NCBI GenBank assembly: GCA_030867875.1
Contig: JAOWCC010000655.1
Coordinates: 7,231,083 to 7,295,082 of the forward strand
Reading direction: 5' to 3'
DNA: 64,000 bases
From: Actinernus sp. WN-2022
Lineage: Eukaryota > Cnidaria > Anthozoa > Actiniaria > Actinernidae
In this document: positions 53,197-64,000 of the stretch, one piece after another
How the letters are laid out: the number at the start of each line of letters is the position of its first letter
Numbering within the stretch: position 1 is the stretch's first letter
Notes under the pieces: model-generated
The model's input: the letters and a program-made list of their open reading frames with translations, nothing else
Databases searched by the model: none
What the model was told of the DNA's origin: nothing
Translations under genes and position numbers: made by a program

Positions 53197-53470
53197 TTAA
53201 GGTCAAAACTTTAAAAGGAATTAATGGTCTCCTGTGAATTGATTTTCGAATGACACTGTAGTTTATCCGTTTCACACAGCTGAACAGTTAGAACCACAAT
53301 GCAGTTCGGTCTGGGAATATCGCTTGTCATTCGACCGGGACAAGCTTTTTGAAAAAGCTGTATATACCTACAATGATACTTCGTGTTGGTAAACATTACA
53401 ATTGTTATGCCAATGTTTCAACCGTGATTTCACTTTGTGTCGGGAATGGATCTCTGGTTGGCACATATTA

Positions 53471-53953
53471 GGACCTTATGCAACCAGGACGGCACGTCTA
53501 GGATGACGCCACAAAACAAGTCTTAATTACAAAGTACAATAACTGCACGTGAAAATGCACGCAGTCGCCTACATTTCAACCAATGTCTGGAAAACTACAT
53601 GAAAACCCTTAATTTTACATTAACACGGGAACGTAAACGTAAAACGTAATCCAAAATAACCGAAAAAGATGGTCCCACAATCCTTTGCGCGTGAAAATCT
53701 TTAAATCGTTAGAGGTTTTAAATCTTAAAAAAATACGCCAGTATAAGTGCTGTTGCCAATACACTGTCATTTAAAAGAATAGAGACTTTCTTCGTGTTAT
53801 TTAGACTGTTTTAGGTTCGCAAAGGATTGTGGTAAATTTAGAGGCACCATCTTTTTCGGTGGATTAAAAGCGAATTAAGGAACTTGTAAACACCATTTCT
53901 GTAGAAAATACTTTTGTACCTCGCGTCGCCGTCCTGGGTGCGTAAGGCCACTA
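53471..53953. mobile_element. 483-bp MITE, GACCTTATGCAACCAGGACGG ends
   Basis: GGACCTTATGCAACCAGGAC at the left; GTCCTGGGTGCGTAAGGCC at the right. The interior (GCACGTGAAAATGCACGCAG, CGCCTACATTTC) matches the interrupted copy at 27403-29108 and supplies its unbroken form. Confidence 0.75.
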
Positions 53954-54607
53954 TATTTAATGACAATGGATGGCGTGCAGTAAGTATCGCTATTTCAGAA
54001 AAAAATGATACCATTGAACGACCAACAATGAACAAGAATGATTCACATAATCTGTTGGACCAATCCGTTAAATATTTTATTCTCAATTCTTTTTTTGCAT
54101 CTTTTGTCACTAGCGAGACTTAGAAACCAAACAGTAAGCCTGCTGCACTGGGTCGGGTGGAACTTCTCGAAACGAGCGACAGTATTGGCCTACCCAACAA
54201 TAGAAAACACCCCCCTAACCTTTAGAAAGTGCAGTACAAAAACAATAGAAGTATAGTATTATGGGTGCAATCAGAATACAGGTCTCGAGAGGTTCCGTGC
54301 AAATCGCTGTACTTGTTAAATAAATGACAGCGCAAGAACATAAAACAACAGGTGCATATCTCGGGCGCTGACACGACCAAAGCGTGCAGTATATATCATA
54401 TCGAGTCAAATTTTAGGTCGGAAAATTATTGTTCAATGTTAGTTGTTCATTGTTCAGTGGCATCAATATTTTTTTTAATCGGTGTATATAAATCACAATA
54501 CAATCGACACGAAATTCTTCTTTCAGGGAAATATGCATATATTCATGAACGTCTTCTTGGAATGAAAATTATCTAACTAAAATTATAATAATGAATTCAA
54601 AAGAATC

Positions 54608-54704
54608 TAATAGGCCCTTATGCATGACGTCACGTGATCTCCCAAGCCTCACTTTCGTGTTGAGAGGAGGCTTGGTGGAGATCACGTGACGTCATCATGC
54701 ATTA
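54608..54704. mobile_element. 97-bp palindrome with TGACGTCACGTGATCTCC arms
   Basis: CTTATGCATGACGTCACGTG plus ATCTCC, AAGCCTC; mirrored by GAGGCTTG, GGAGATCACGTGACGTCATC. Each arm joins TGACGTCA with CACGTG. Confidence 0.85.
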
Positions 54705-54858
54705 GGATTATTGCAACCGACCAAGCGACTACCACTGGCTTATGGTTCATCCAAACTAAGAACGCTGGGTCAATGTTTTGCCTAAAAACTTGCAGCTATT
54801 TTTACTTTTTACAATTCCTATTAATTCTACATGTAAATAACTACCCATATTTTGGCAA

Positions 54859-54993
54859 TCCCTTTATGTAGGACGACACGAATTTTTACCAAAAATACAA
54901 TAGAATACAGCACAATACAATTCAATACAACAATAGAACGCAACACAATACAATACAATTTGGTAGCAATTCGTGTCGTCCTACATGAAGGGA
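54859..54993. mobile_element. 135-bp MITE, CCCTTTATGTAGGACGACAC ends
   Basis: CCCTTTATGTAGGACGACAC plus GAATTTTTACC and mirrored GCAATTCGTGTCGTCCTACA plus TGAAGGG. The centre is a run of AATACAATA-type repeats. Confidence 0.85.
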
Positions 54994-55096
54994 CGGCCCA
55001 TATTTTTGCAAGTCGATAAATGACAGCTCTGTGAGTAAATTACTTTATGACGGAAATAACTCATTCTACTGTTTAACTATTAACAAATATATTCCA

Positions 55097-55258
55097 TTCT
55101 GCCGTGCGTGTGTCCTCTTAGATGTACAGATCGTGACGTCGCAACGTGAAGAGAGCAAAGAAGTGCGCCATAAGACGCATTCGAGTTGCATAACTGATGT
55201 TCTCTTCACGTTTTGGCGTCATTTGTGCATCTATAAGAGTGCAAACCACGGCAGAATT
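55097..55258. mobile_element. 162-bp fold-back MITE, ATTCTGCCGTG ends
   Basis: ATTCTGCCGTGCGTGTGTCC, TAGATGTACAGATCGTGACG and CGTGAAGAGAG are mirrored by CTCTTCACG, GTGCATCTATAAGAGTG and CACGGCAGAAT. Confidence 0.8.
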
Positions 55259-55775
55259 TGTTTTATATAATAATCGCAAAACTAATATCTAATCAAAACG
55301 AGTTGGGAAATTGTTGCGCGCATTAAAACGCCATGTGTGTCGCCTCTAATAACACATGGCATGTGTGTGTCTCCTCTAACACATGGCTCTTGACCAATCA
55401 TAGCGTGCGTATTGGACTGATTATCATATAATACAGTAATTGTAGGACCATTTGTATTCACTGTACAGTTGAATTTATATTACCATTTAGAGCCTTAAAG
55501 GGAACCTCTTCTGAAAAACACAGTTTGCTATCAAATGTTCCAGGATGCCTAAATCTACTGCTGTCTTTGATAACCTGTTTTTCTAGGGCAAACCCACTCT
55601 CCCTCGTAATTTACCATTATACATGTATGTAACAACTTAGAGTTAAAACAAATGTTGTTGTTGTACATTTCTTTAGATGTTATGTATGGACTAACAAGTC
55701 CCTTTTATGTTGCTATTCTTTTTAGAATGGCTAAACCTGGTCCAAGATGGCTAGACATGGATCACATGGTTAGTA

Positions 55776-56194
55776 TTGGCCGGTAACAAAACGAGCAGGG
55801 GACTGTAACCGAGTCAGTAAAACTAATTCAATTAATAGCTACTCAAAGTGAGCATTATTTTCCAAAAGAAGAGATCAAACTTAGCTAATCTGGAAAGTTT
55901 GGTGAACTTTGGCTCAATATTGACCATGCTAGAAGGCATCAAATATTTCAATTTTCCCATACAAACTCTCTTATTTTTTAACGTTGTCCCTCCCAAACCA
56001 TACATTCATTGTAAAATTTTGGAGGGACAGAAATTTCAATTGCTTATAATTCAGACAAGATTCACTTGAATCACGTCAAGCTTGGCACACATGCTAATTT
56101 CAACATGCTCTATCGTGTGATGAACTTAATTTTAGAATTAGAGTAATTCTGATAAACTCGCTCCCAGTCCCCTGCTCGTTTTGTTACCGGCCAA
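55776..56194. mobile_element. 419-bp MITE, TTGGCCGGTAACAAAACGAG ends
   Basis: TTGGCCGGTAACAAAACGAG plus CAGGGGACT is mirrored exactly at 56166-56194. The interior is AT-rich with no ORF of note. Confidence 0.9.
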
Positions 56195-56212
56195 TTAGAG
56201 ATACATGTATAG

Positions 56213-56605
56213 GCCAATCCTTGCTGACGTCATTGTTTACATGTTTGCCTCATTAGCATAAATTAAACTTGAAGATACAAACAAACCGACTACATCAGTT
56301 GAAAGAGAATTTTAAACTTAGTAATCACCGACAATGCGAGATTGATATGTTAAATATTTAAGGAGAAATTAACTTTTACAAACTATTAAAAATGGGCTGG
56401 GGGGAAAGAGTTGCTGACATCCATACATTCTTTGTAAATGTTGAAAATTTTAAACGCTCATTCCTCAAAGTACATTTATCATATCACTCTCAAATTTTCG
56501 GTGATTATCAAGTGCGACAATCTCTTTCGATTTATGGACTCTGTTTGTATGTTCGTCGCTTGAAGTTTGATGTATGCTAATGAGGAAAAAACGTAAACAA
56601 ATATT
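56213..56605. mobile_element. Fold-back element with arms of about 120 bp
   Basis: TGTTTACATGTTTGCCTCAT plus TAGCATAAATTAAACTTG at the left; mirrored ATGTATGCTAATGAGGAAAA plus AACGTAAACA at the right, with AATCACCGACAAT / TTTTCGGTGATTA further in. Related to the single arm at 5386-5660. It starts just after the previous MITE. Confidence 0.75.
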
Positions 56606-57146
56606 CGCCTACAAGTAGGGACTGCCGACTCTTTTGTAAGTTTTGAATTCCCTGTTGGCCCAGCAACGGGAAATACCATTGGCCAGTTTTTACAGATCTG
56701 TCAGCGGCTTGTCAAAAGGACTCGTGACATTCGGCAGAACTCCGTAATCACAGTCGAGTGTAAAGCTATGACGTTCATGCAAGTTAAACAGGTTAATAAT
56801 AGAGATTGCTGCCCTTAAATGAGCTTCTAGATCGTTTGAAACACTAAATTTGCAGCAACCTGCTAGTTATTAAGCACTCCATTCTTGGTTTAGACTTTGC
56901 GTCACACTGTCAGTAACATGAATTCTCGAGTTTATCCGATACTTGATGTTGCAAATACCATTGTTGTTGTTTAAAATAGCGGCACATTCCGGTGGTGTGA
57001 AGGAATGAGTCCCTAGGGAGGAAAAATTATCGTTTTGACAGCACGGCAGTTCCTACTTATAGCTCTAAACCCGGCCATGTTGAACCATGTTTAGCCATTC
57101 TAAAAAATTGCGGAATAGAAGGGACTTGCTAGCAGTCTATGTATGA
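56606..57146. other. Stretch without recognised genes
   Basis: The segment AACCATGTTTAGCCATTCTA (57080) with AAGGGACTTGCTAGCAGTCT is an inverted relative of 55690-55745, so this is probably another MITE relic. Confidence 0.45.
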
Positions 57147-57380
57147 ACAGATTTTCCTGTTCATAAAACTTCATAAATCATGGATATGACGTCACAGAGG
57201 CAATCGCGTGACGTCATAAGATCCAAGATGGCGGCGCGCGGGAAGTTCCAATGAATTTTATGGACAGGAAAATCGGTCCATAAATAACAGTGTACAGGGG
57301 ACAAACACAGTAATAGATTTAGGCAGCCATAAGGAACATTTGAGAACACACACTGTTTTTCAGTTAAGGTTCCTTTTAAT
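57147..57380. mobile_element. Second copy of the GATCCAAGATGGCGGCGCGC MITE
   Basis: AGATTTTCCTGTTCATAAAA and TGACGTCATAAGATCCAAGA plus TGGCGGCGCGCGGGAA, then ATTTTATGGACAGGAAAATC and the flank CATAAGGAACATTTGAG. Matches 4080-4366 in inverse order. Confidence 0.75.
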
Positions 57381-58234
57381 GGAAGAGTAGCCTATCCGTG
57401 TTTGCTCAAACAATATTAGCCAGTCGTAAGTTGTATTTTGAGTGAGTGTCTGCAATATACAATATACAAACGTCTCTTAATTTTGCGATCTTTGAAAGGT
57501 ACTTGGTAAACTTACTAATTTCAATGTGCTCTTTCTTATGATGGAGTTCATTTCTTAATTTGAAAAACTTAACAAACTCGGCCCATTCCTTTTTTCAATT
57601 TGGTAGTGGCACGTGCCTAGGGTGATCTGAAAACATGAAAACATTAACAAGCCGGCTATTTCCCTGTTTTTAGCTCTCTGTAAAATGTTTCGTCAAAGCC
57701 AAAGGTTAAGTTTTCTTGATTTGAAATTCATTGCCAGCTTACTTACTAAAGTTAGAACATTATTTACTTTTAAAAAAAGGTTGGATTGAAATCTCCACCC
57801 GAGCCTTCGTTGTTATCGGTCAGCGGAGCATAACGTTTTGCCGCTGGGTACTCAACCACTCTTCTAACACGCTTACATTTAATTTCCATTTTATGCTACC
57901 TATAGGTAGATAAAATAAAAAAATTCCCCTGCCGACCTTACAACTGTTTCTAGCAAAATGTAAACTTGAAGCTCGACACAGAATCGCTGTTTTTTCTTCA
58001 AATCTGCGGAAAATTTAAAGCCACCCGTGCAAAAATGTTCAAGAGGCGAAATAAGTAAACTTGGAAACGTATGAAACAAATCATGAATGAGACATTCCGC
58101 TTCACCGTAACGCCCTTAACACACCGAGTCACGCCACTAGACACAGGTGATGACTTGTGCGCATGCGTATATCCTACCTAAATGCTGCATTTTACATTTA
58201 TTTATAGCATTAAGAGAACCAAATGTGGTTTAAC
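57381..58234. other. Stretch with a fold-back relic, no genes
   Basis: 57470-57590 (CTTACTAATTTCAATGTGCT, CTTTCTTATGATGGAGTTCA) is a single arm of the 962-1380 family. Nothing else recognised. Confidence 0.45.
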
Positions 58235-58991
58235 ACTGCTATTTTAAGTTAAGCTGGCCGATTTTGAGGCGTTCTAGATACGTTCTCATCCAACGCATTC
58301 TCCCCGTTGAATTAACTATTCCCTTAGTGCCTATCACCCTTCTGCAATTTTGATAGCTTATGAACCTCCAAAAAGTTTTGAGTACTTCTGTGAAGAAAGT
58401 TTCGGTTTAAAGTGAATACTTTATGTTCTACGCTTGTTTGAAATCGTGTAAATGTGACCTTTCTTGACCCATGACCGCGTAAGTAAAAGCCTGGGTAGAC
58501 GCCAGTTTGCCTAATCAGATAAAAGCCAATCAAATGACGCGACAAGATTCTGTCCGCGAAATGTCAGCAGTATGGAATTTTCCGTCTCAAGATGCAGACG
58601 TCTCTCTCGGGAGCCATGTTTTTTGATTGTAGTTCCCAATGCGAGACGGCTGTATTCGCAAGCTAGTGAGAGCATTAACAATTTGTATTTACACTTAGAT
58701 CGCAGGTTCAAGTCCATGTATTTCGTTTTGACTGAGATCAGTCAGCTTCACTGCTGTTATCCCGTGCTCGTTTAGTTAAGACATTTGATCATCCATCAGA
58801 GATACGAGTGGAGAAATGAAAATTACAATCCACGAATGACAAGTCTGTTGTGGTGAAGATCGTAAAGAATTACATACGAAAGGAAATAAAGTACAAACCA
58901 GCGACTCGCCAAATCCAGTGCTGAAGTCAACAGATGATGAGAACGTGTCTGGAATGCCCCAAAAGCGGCCAGCTTAACTTAAAATAGCAGT
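58235..58991. mobile_element. 757-bp element with 60-bp inverted repeats
   Basis: CTGCTATTTTAAGTTAAGCT plus GGCCG at the left and CGGCCAGCTTAACTTAAAAT plus AGCAG at the right; inside, GATACGTTCTCATC and GATGAGAACGTGTC continue the match. The interior shares TTTTGAGTACTTCTG and CTTGACCCATGACCGCGTAA with 25850-26000 and 60960-61100. Confidence 0.85.
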
Positions 58992-59224
58992 AACACAAAA
59001 CTATCTTACCAACGAGAGGAGTCCATACTTTAAAATTCCAAATAAAATGCTCTTTACAAGCTTAGACAGTTTACAGTCGTGGTTTAAATGAAGGAATTGG
59101 CACTAATTGCCAGTGAATATTATATAGATATTTACGTACAATGACAAGAGTGTGTGACAATGGAATATGATAATTAGATCAGTATCACTGACAAAATAAT
59201 TTGCTAAGACATACACCTATTGCA

Positions 59225-59332
59225 ATAAACGTTGTCGGGTCAAAGAAAAGGGAAAACAGACAGACAAAACCAACATAAATATGTGCCAGTTATGCCAGAC
59301 GGAAGACCATAATTACCCTCCGACAACGTTTT
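59225..59332. mobile_element. About 108-bp element, AAACGTTGTCGGG ends
   Basis: AAACGTTGTCGGG (59227) and CCTCCGACAACGTTT (59317) are inverses. Small; only the tips match. Confidence 0.55.
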
Positions 59333-59618
59333 TTTTTTTTTAAATATACAGTTGTTTAAAAATATGGTGTCTGATCAAAAGCAACAAGTCAATACAGAAA
59401 AGGTCTCTGTTATGAAAACAATTAATATTTCATAAACATCGCTGTCTTCCATTTTGGTAAAATACACTGACCAGAGATGCACATCTGAAGAAATTAACCA
59501 AGTACCAGCATCGGTTTTGGCTTGTTGCCTTTGACCGGACAGACTTGTTTGCAATACGTGCCTCACCTTGGACAATCCTGAGACGTGAACGGCACATCAG
59601 CTATGATTGACAGCACTC

Positions 59619-59945
59619 GGGAGCCCATTACCAGGAGCGTCCATCTCCCATACTTTAGTCTGTGAGTCAGCACATTCTCAGATCAGGGGTATTTTTTAGA
59701 ACACCCGAGGTGAATACATCTCATACCACTAAGCGAAAGGCCGACAAAATGCTTTTTTTTTAAGCAAAGGCGAGGTTTTCAACAATATATCTTTAAATAA
59801 ATCATTAGGAGATAGGTATTGTTTGCCAAGTACACTTTTGCATAAAATTACTGTTCACAAGGCTTCTTATCGCGGCAGCCCGCTGATCTAGCAACACGCT
59901 GGCTCACGAATAACAGATGGACGCGCAGACTGGTAATGGGCTCCC
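59619..59945. mobile_element. MITE, GGGAGCCCATTACCAG ends
   Basis: GGGAGCCCATTACCAGGAGC at the left and CTGGTAATGGGCTCCC at the right. The arms are more decayed than at 45741. The short minus-strand frame just before it (59375-59575) has no supporting evidence. Confidence 0.75.
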
Positions 59946-60486
59946 GCAGTTCTATATGTAATGCAGACCCGTTTTAATATGGTGTAATATGATAATCACA
60001 CGGCTCACTGTATTCAAGAGCTAATAAATACAAGTCTCGGCAGATTCACCGTTGTACTCATTAGTTGGCACGTTAACAGGAGCAACCGCTGGCCTCCTCG
60101 TTTGCTTCGTCGACTTCTCTCAGCTTTTGTCCTCTTGCTGGGTTGTTGTTAAATACGTTGTTTGGCAGGGTGGCACGGTCTACGCAATTCTCCATTCGCA
60201 CCATCACCTGCGATAAAGCACAAACATTTAATGTGCAGTTTGTATTCGGTTTAGCGCAAAAACGCACCAAACGAGTGCACATATGGGAGCGTGTTTACAC
60301 GAGACCGCTTTTCGCCGGTTTTAAAGGAACCTCCACAAAAAAACTGTTTGCTCTCAAATGGTTCTGATAGCTGCATAAATCTACTTTACTTTAATAGTTT
60401 CACAGTACTACATGTACATGAGTGAGACAAGTACATAAATATTACAGGTACTGAAAGAAATCCTGAACAGTTACTACCACTTCCCA

Positions 60487-60777
60487 AGAGCCCATAACCA
60501 ATAGCGAGAATCTCCCATACTACCTCTATGCTACGGCATTTTCACAAGTTAGGTTATTTGTAGAACGGTTTCCCGCTCTTCTTGGGCTGCAATCATTCCT
60601 AAGGGAATCAAATCACAAAAGCGTAGCAGCCATGTTGTTGGTATAACAAAAGAAGCTAATGAGGCATCTTTTGTTCCGCCACGGGTGTAACCCACTAATT
60701 GGCGGCAAAAATAGCCCAACTTGTGAAAACGCCGTGTCATCTATATAGTAGATATGGACACCCTTGGTTATGGGCTC
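60487..60777. mobile_element. MITE, AAGAGCCCATAACCAA ends, with ACCAACATGG-type core
   Basis: AAGAGCCCATAACCA / TGGTTATGGGCTCTT; next GGCATTTTCACAAGTTAGG / AACTTGTGAAAACGCC; centre AGCAGCCATGTTGTTGGTAT plus AACAAAAGAAGCTAATGAGG. Same architecture as 45741-46171. Confidence 0.8.
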
Positions 60778-60944
60778 TTAAACTTCCTAAATAGTAAAGG
60801 AATAAATACATGAGAAATTAAATATCAATACACATATCTATTCATCTTCTGTAATTGAAGGGCCATGTGCAAAATGGGCGTAAGTGGCAATATAAAAAAC
60901 TCAAAAAAAATACTTTGCCATAAGAATAGGTCTCTTCTCGCCAA

Positions 60945-61460
60945 TGCCTATAACCCTTCTTGCAAGTTTTATAGCTATGGACGTTCGAAAGGTTTTGAGT
61001 ACTTCTGCGAAGAAAGTTTTGGCTTACAGAGAATACTTTAAATTCTACGCTTGTTTGAAATCATGTAAATTTGGCCTTTCCTGACCCATGACCGCACGAG
61101 TAAAAGCCTGGGTCGTTTCCTGGGTAGACGTCATCTCATTAATGCATTATTCCTCATGGCACCTTTCTATCACAACAACATCGAAATATACACAGTTTGT
61201 GAGTTGTTAGTAAAGAAAAAAGTCATTTTAGTCAGCATTTAAAGTATTTCTTCAAATGATTGCAAAGTCGAATTAATTATACACGTCAAGATGACGTCTA
61301 CCCAGGAAAGTCTACCCATGGGTCAGTAAAGTCAAATTTACACGATTTCAAACAAGCGTAGAACAAAGTATTCTCTGTAAACCAAGACGTTCTTCACAGA
61401 AGTACTCAAAACTTTTCATAGGTTCATACCTATAAAACTTGCAAGAAGGGTTATAGGCAC
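60945..61460. mobile_element. 516-bp fold-back element, TGCCTATAACCCTTCTTGCA ends
   Basis: TGCCTATAACCCTTCTTGCA plus AGTTTTATAG and its inverse at 61430-61459. Arms extend about 200 bp (GAGTACTTCTGCGAAGAAAG, ACGCTTGTTTGAAATC, GACCCATG). The sequence is related to the interiors of the 25479 and 58235 elements, so this may be the parent family. Confidence 0.85.
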
Positions 61461-63389
61461 TTGAAGCCGGTTACTGTAGACCTACAGTGTTTTTTTTTTT
61501 TTTAAATCATTGCGCGCCGATTATTAACTATATATACCTAAACCTATATATCGTTGGAAAGCTTGAATATATAACTGGCTACAAGATTGCAGTATATTTT
61601 TTAGTTTCGATAAAAAAAATGTTTTTCTAGCTCTCATGATTCCACAACTTAGCGTTCAAATCCAAAAAGCTAAAGCACGACAGAAATTTGAAGCTTGGTT
61701 TCATTTTCACCTTAGGACAACCGGAAGGGTCTGTTCTCCAAAAAAACGTGTGTCTGGGTTTGTACCTGAAAGCACTGGGCTATTAAGACGGTAACCAAAA
61801 TACTTTTAAAATTATGGAATGTTTACTGTTTTCAGCCAAACTCATAACTACTAAAACCCAAATAGGCTCACAGAGAAAAGTCTGTAAAACGAAAAATAAC
61901 GAACATTTTACAAATCTCAGACAAGCTTTTGTTGATGGGATTTCGATCTATTAGAACTTCAATTTTCAGACGATTTGGATACATTCGTGTCGAGCTTTAG
62001 CTTTTTGATGTTGTTTCTGTAACTCAAAAAAGTTTGCCGAGAAAAAGCCGATTGAAAGAAAACTACGTTTCACGCCCCAATATGTCGAGCCCTCCTCCTC
62101 GACACTTTCTCCAGTAGCTGACCAATCAAATCAGATCAGATTTTAATTGGTGTAACTTTCATGAGCGTTAAATTTCACTGTGCATCAAGCTTTATTTTTT
62201 CATGGCCGCGCTTCGTATGTATTGTTTCTCCTCCTGCCCCTCTTGTTCGGCTGGGAATTTTGGATCGGCCCGGAGAAGTGATCCGATCATGGCGAGAAAG
62301 GAATTGAAAGTATTATACCAAAATCAGGAACTAACTTTTGGTCTGCATATAGGCAATAGTTTGAGGAAGCCGTTACGAAATGAGTCAACGGCTAACTTTT
62401 GGTCTGCATATATAGGCAAGAGACTGAAGTAGCCGTTATATCAAACATTAATTACCTCTAATCCAAAGATATAATACTTTTCGTTAAAAAAAATATTTCT
62501 GTCACAACTCTCCCCAATCAATGTTGGTTCTTGGTTTGAACAAAGTCATTATTTATCATCACAACATTGGCTGGAGGAGCGGGTGTTATGTCCATATCTT
62601 GATAAATCGTAAAAAATGTAAATATTTGTTTGAGACAGGATAGAAGATGCGACTTTTGACTTAAGTGGCCCAGAACCTTTTGGCCAGGATTATAGCTACT
62701 TACTTGGGTTCAGAAATGAAGGACACTAGTTGATCAGCACAACACCGCTCACCGGCCAACCATTTGTGTTGAGCTTGCTTTTCTTATTGCATTAATGGTA
62801 ATATTTAATGCACACTATATTAGGTTTCTATGCACTATACTAGACCATGGAGTTTTTGCCAGCTCTAATACAGTGCATCCATAATTCATCTACCCACATG
62901 CACACACAACTCGGTACATGTATGTGGTAGCATCTTAGAACTGACAATTCACCAATACAATACCAGGATGACAAACCTACAAGACATCGACTGCCCCAAC
63001 GTTACTCACAGCTACCGTACTGTGCGAAGCCAATACACGCACCGGAGCATCAAGTCTCAGGAGGCTCCCAAAGTCTTTATGGAATACTCAAGTAATTGGG
63101 TAGCTGGTTCGATTCCAGCAAGGGTTGGCCGCCAAGAGACAGAACAAGCTCACTTTAGGATTGAGTTTTATCATTCATGCCCTGGAACACCAACGTTGTG
63201 GGGGAGGGAGGGGGTATATATCCATCCATCCAACCAACATGCACATGTATAATAGCCTTTTTCATTGCTTCCAAAAGTTAGCATTCATTCATTTCGTAAC
63301 GGCTACCTCAAACTATTGCCTATATATACAGACCAAAAGTTAGCCGTCAAGTCATTTCGTAACGGCTGCAGAAGTGCACGTATAACAGA
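61461..63389. other. 1.9 kb without supported genes; GACCAAAAGTTAGCCGT repeats
   Basis: ACTTTTGGTCTGCATATAG plus CAATAGTTTGAGG (62334) is repeated at 62395 and again inverted at 63295-63375 (ATTTCGTAACGGCTACCTC, CCTATATATACAGACCAAAA). This makes 62334-63375 a possible element with inverted ends. The frames at 62202 and 62968 are not recognisable. Confidence 0.45.
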
Positions 63390-64000
63390 CCCATAACGCA
63401 CGGACCCGACCCATACATACCGCACGCACCCGACCCATACATACACACCCGCACGCACCCGAACCATACATACCCGAACCATACATACCCGTACGCACCC
63501 AAACCATACATACCCGCACGCACCCGAACCATACATACCCGCACGCACCCGAACCATACATACCAGTACGCACCCGAACCATACATACCAGTACGCACCC
63601 AAACCATACATACCAGTACGCACCCAAACCATACATACCAGTACGCACCCAAACCATACATACCAGTACGCACCCGAACCATACATACCCGCACGCACCC
63701 GAACCATACATACCCGCACGCACCCGAACCATACATACCCGCACGCACCCAAACCATACATACCAGTACGCACCCAAACCATACATACCAGTACGCACCC
63801 AAACCATACATACCAGTACGCACCCAAACCATACATACCAGTACGCACCCAAACCATACATACCAGTACGCACCCAAACCATACATACCAGTACGCACCC
63901 AAACCATACATACCAGTACGCACCCAAACCATACATACCAGTACGCACCCAAACCATACATACCCGCACGCACCCAAACCATACATACCCGCACGCACCC
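63390..64000. repeat. 25-bp minisatellite, about 24 copies, continues past the window
   Basis: The unit ACCATACATACCCGCACGCA plus CCCGA, with variants CCAGTACGCACCCAA, repeats to the last base. 25 is not a multiple of 3 and no minus frame has stops, so the long Trp-Val-Arg-Met-Tyr-Gly frames are artefacts. Confidence 0.95.

Noticed and set aside
63303..63998. Open frames of 205-231 residues, Trp/Tyr/Gly/Val rich
   Set aside because: Products of the 25-bp minisatellite, open in all three minus frames.

Overview
The window is a gene-poor, repeat-dense, AT-rich piece of an animal nuclear genome, most likely an anthozoan cnidarian (coral or sea anemone). The clues are spliced MYND-finger genes, a Penelope-like retroelement, CR1/L2-type retrotransposon tails, many fold-back MITEs and several unrelated minisatellites. 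The species is inferred from this style, not shown. There are no bacterial genes, operons or CRISPR arrays, and no complete tRNA or rRNA gene was found.

The only real host genes I can support are three paralogues of one family: two tandem MYND zinc fingers followed by a DUF4470-like region (Pfam, also in the dynein assembly factor DNAAF3). Each has a first exon of about 600 bp ending in a conserved phase-1 donor after a Met-Met-Cys-Lys motif. Each second exon starts Asp-Gly-Val-Ser right after a CAG acceptor. Gene A is on the minus strand (exon 1 18543-19143, exon 2 8946-9967; 540 aa). Gene B is on the plus strand (19896-20496 and 23264-24465; 600 aa). Gene C is on the plus strand (46965-47571 and 51495-51862, then a GTAAGT donor with no further exon found). 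A and B are head to head, about 750 bp apart. All three share a 20-bp block 35-55 bp upstream of their start codons.

Most of the rest is mobile DNA and satellites. 0-8.9 kb: MITEs, fold-back elements and a 1.5-kb long-TIR element ending 64 bp from the 3' end of gene A. 10-16.6 kb (intron of A): two Penelope-like copies, one split by a 621-bp fold-back element, plus three copies of a 0.9-kb unclassified repeat (family E) and a 154-bp TA-flanked palindrome. 20.5-23.3 kb (intron of B): a 45-bp minisatellite and a CR1/L2-like tail split by a fourth E copy. 24.5-29.1 kb: two simple arrays, two TTAA-flanked elements and a nested 1.3-kb element. 29.1-34.1 kb: palindromes, one of them a perfect 68-bp one. 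34.3-40.6 kb: a 43-bp satellite, then a composite array in which about 150-bp spacers (eight copies) alternate with 21-25-bp minisatellites. 41-46.8 kb: MITEs and a retrotransposon fragment. 47.6-51.5 kb (intron of C): a 51-bp minisatellite of about 35 copies. 52-63.4 kb: at least a dozen MITE or fold-back copies. 63.4-64 kb: a 25-bp minisatellite that runs off the window.

The long open frames over the 34-40, 49-51 and 63-64 kb arrays follow from the unit lengths and are not genes. The most interesting signals are the fast-evolving MYND-DUF4470 cluster with three independently expanded introns, the nested insertions whose empty sites are visible in this same window, and the composite spacer/minisatellite block.
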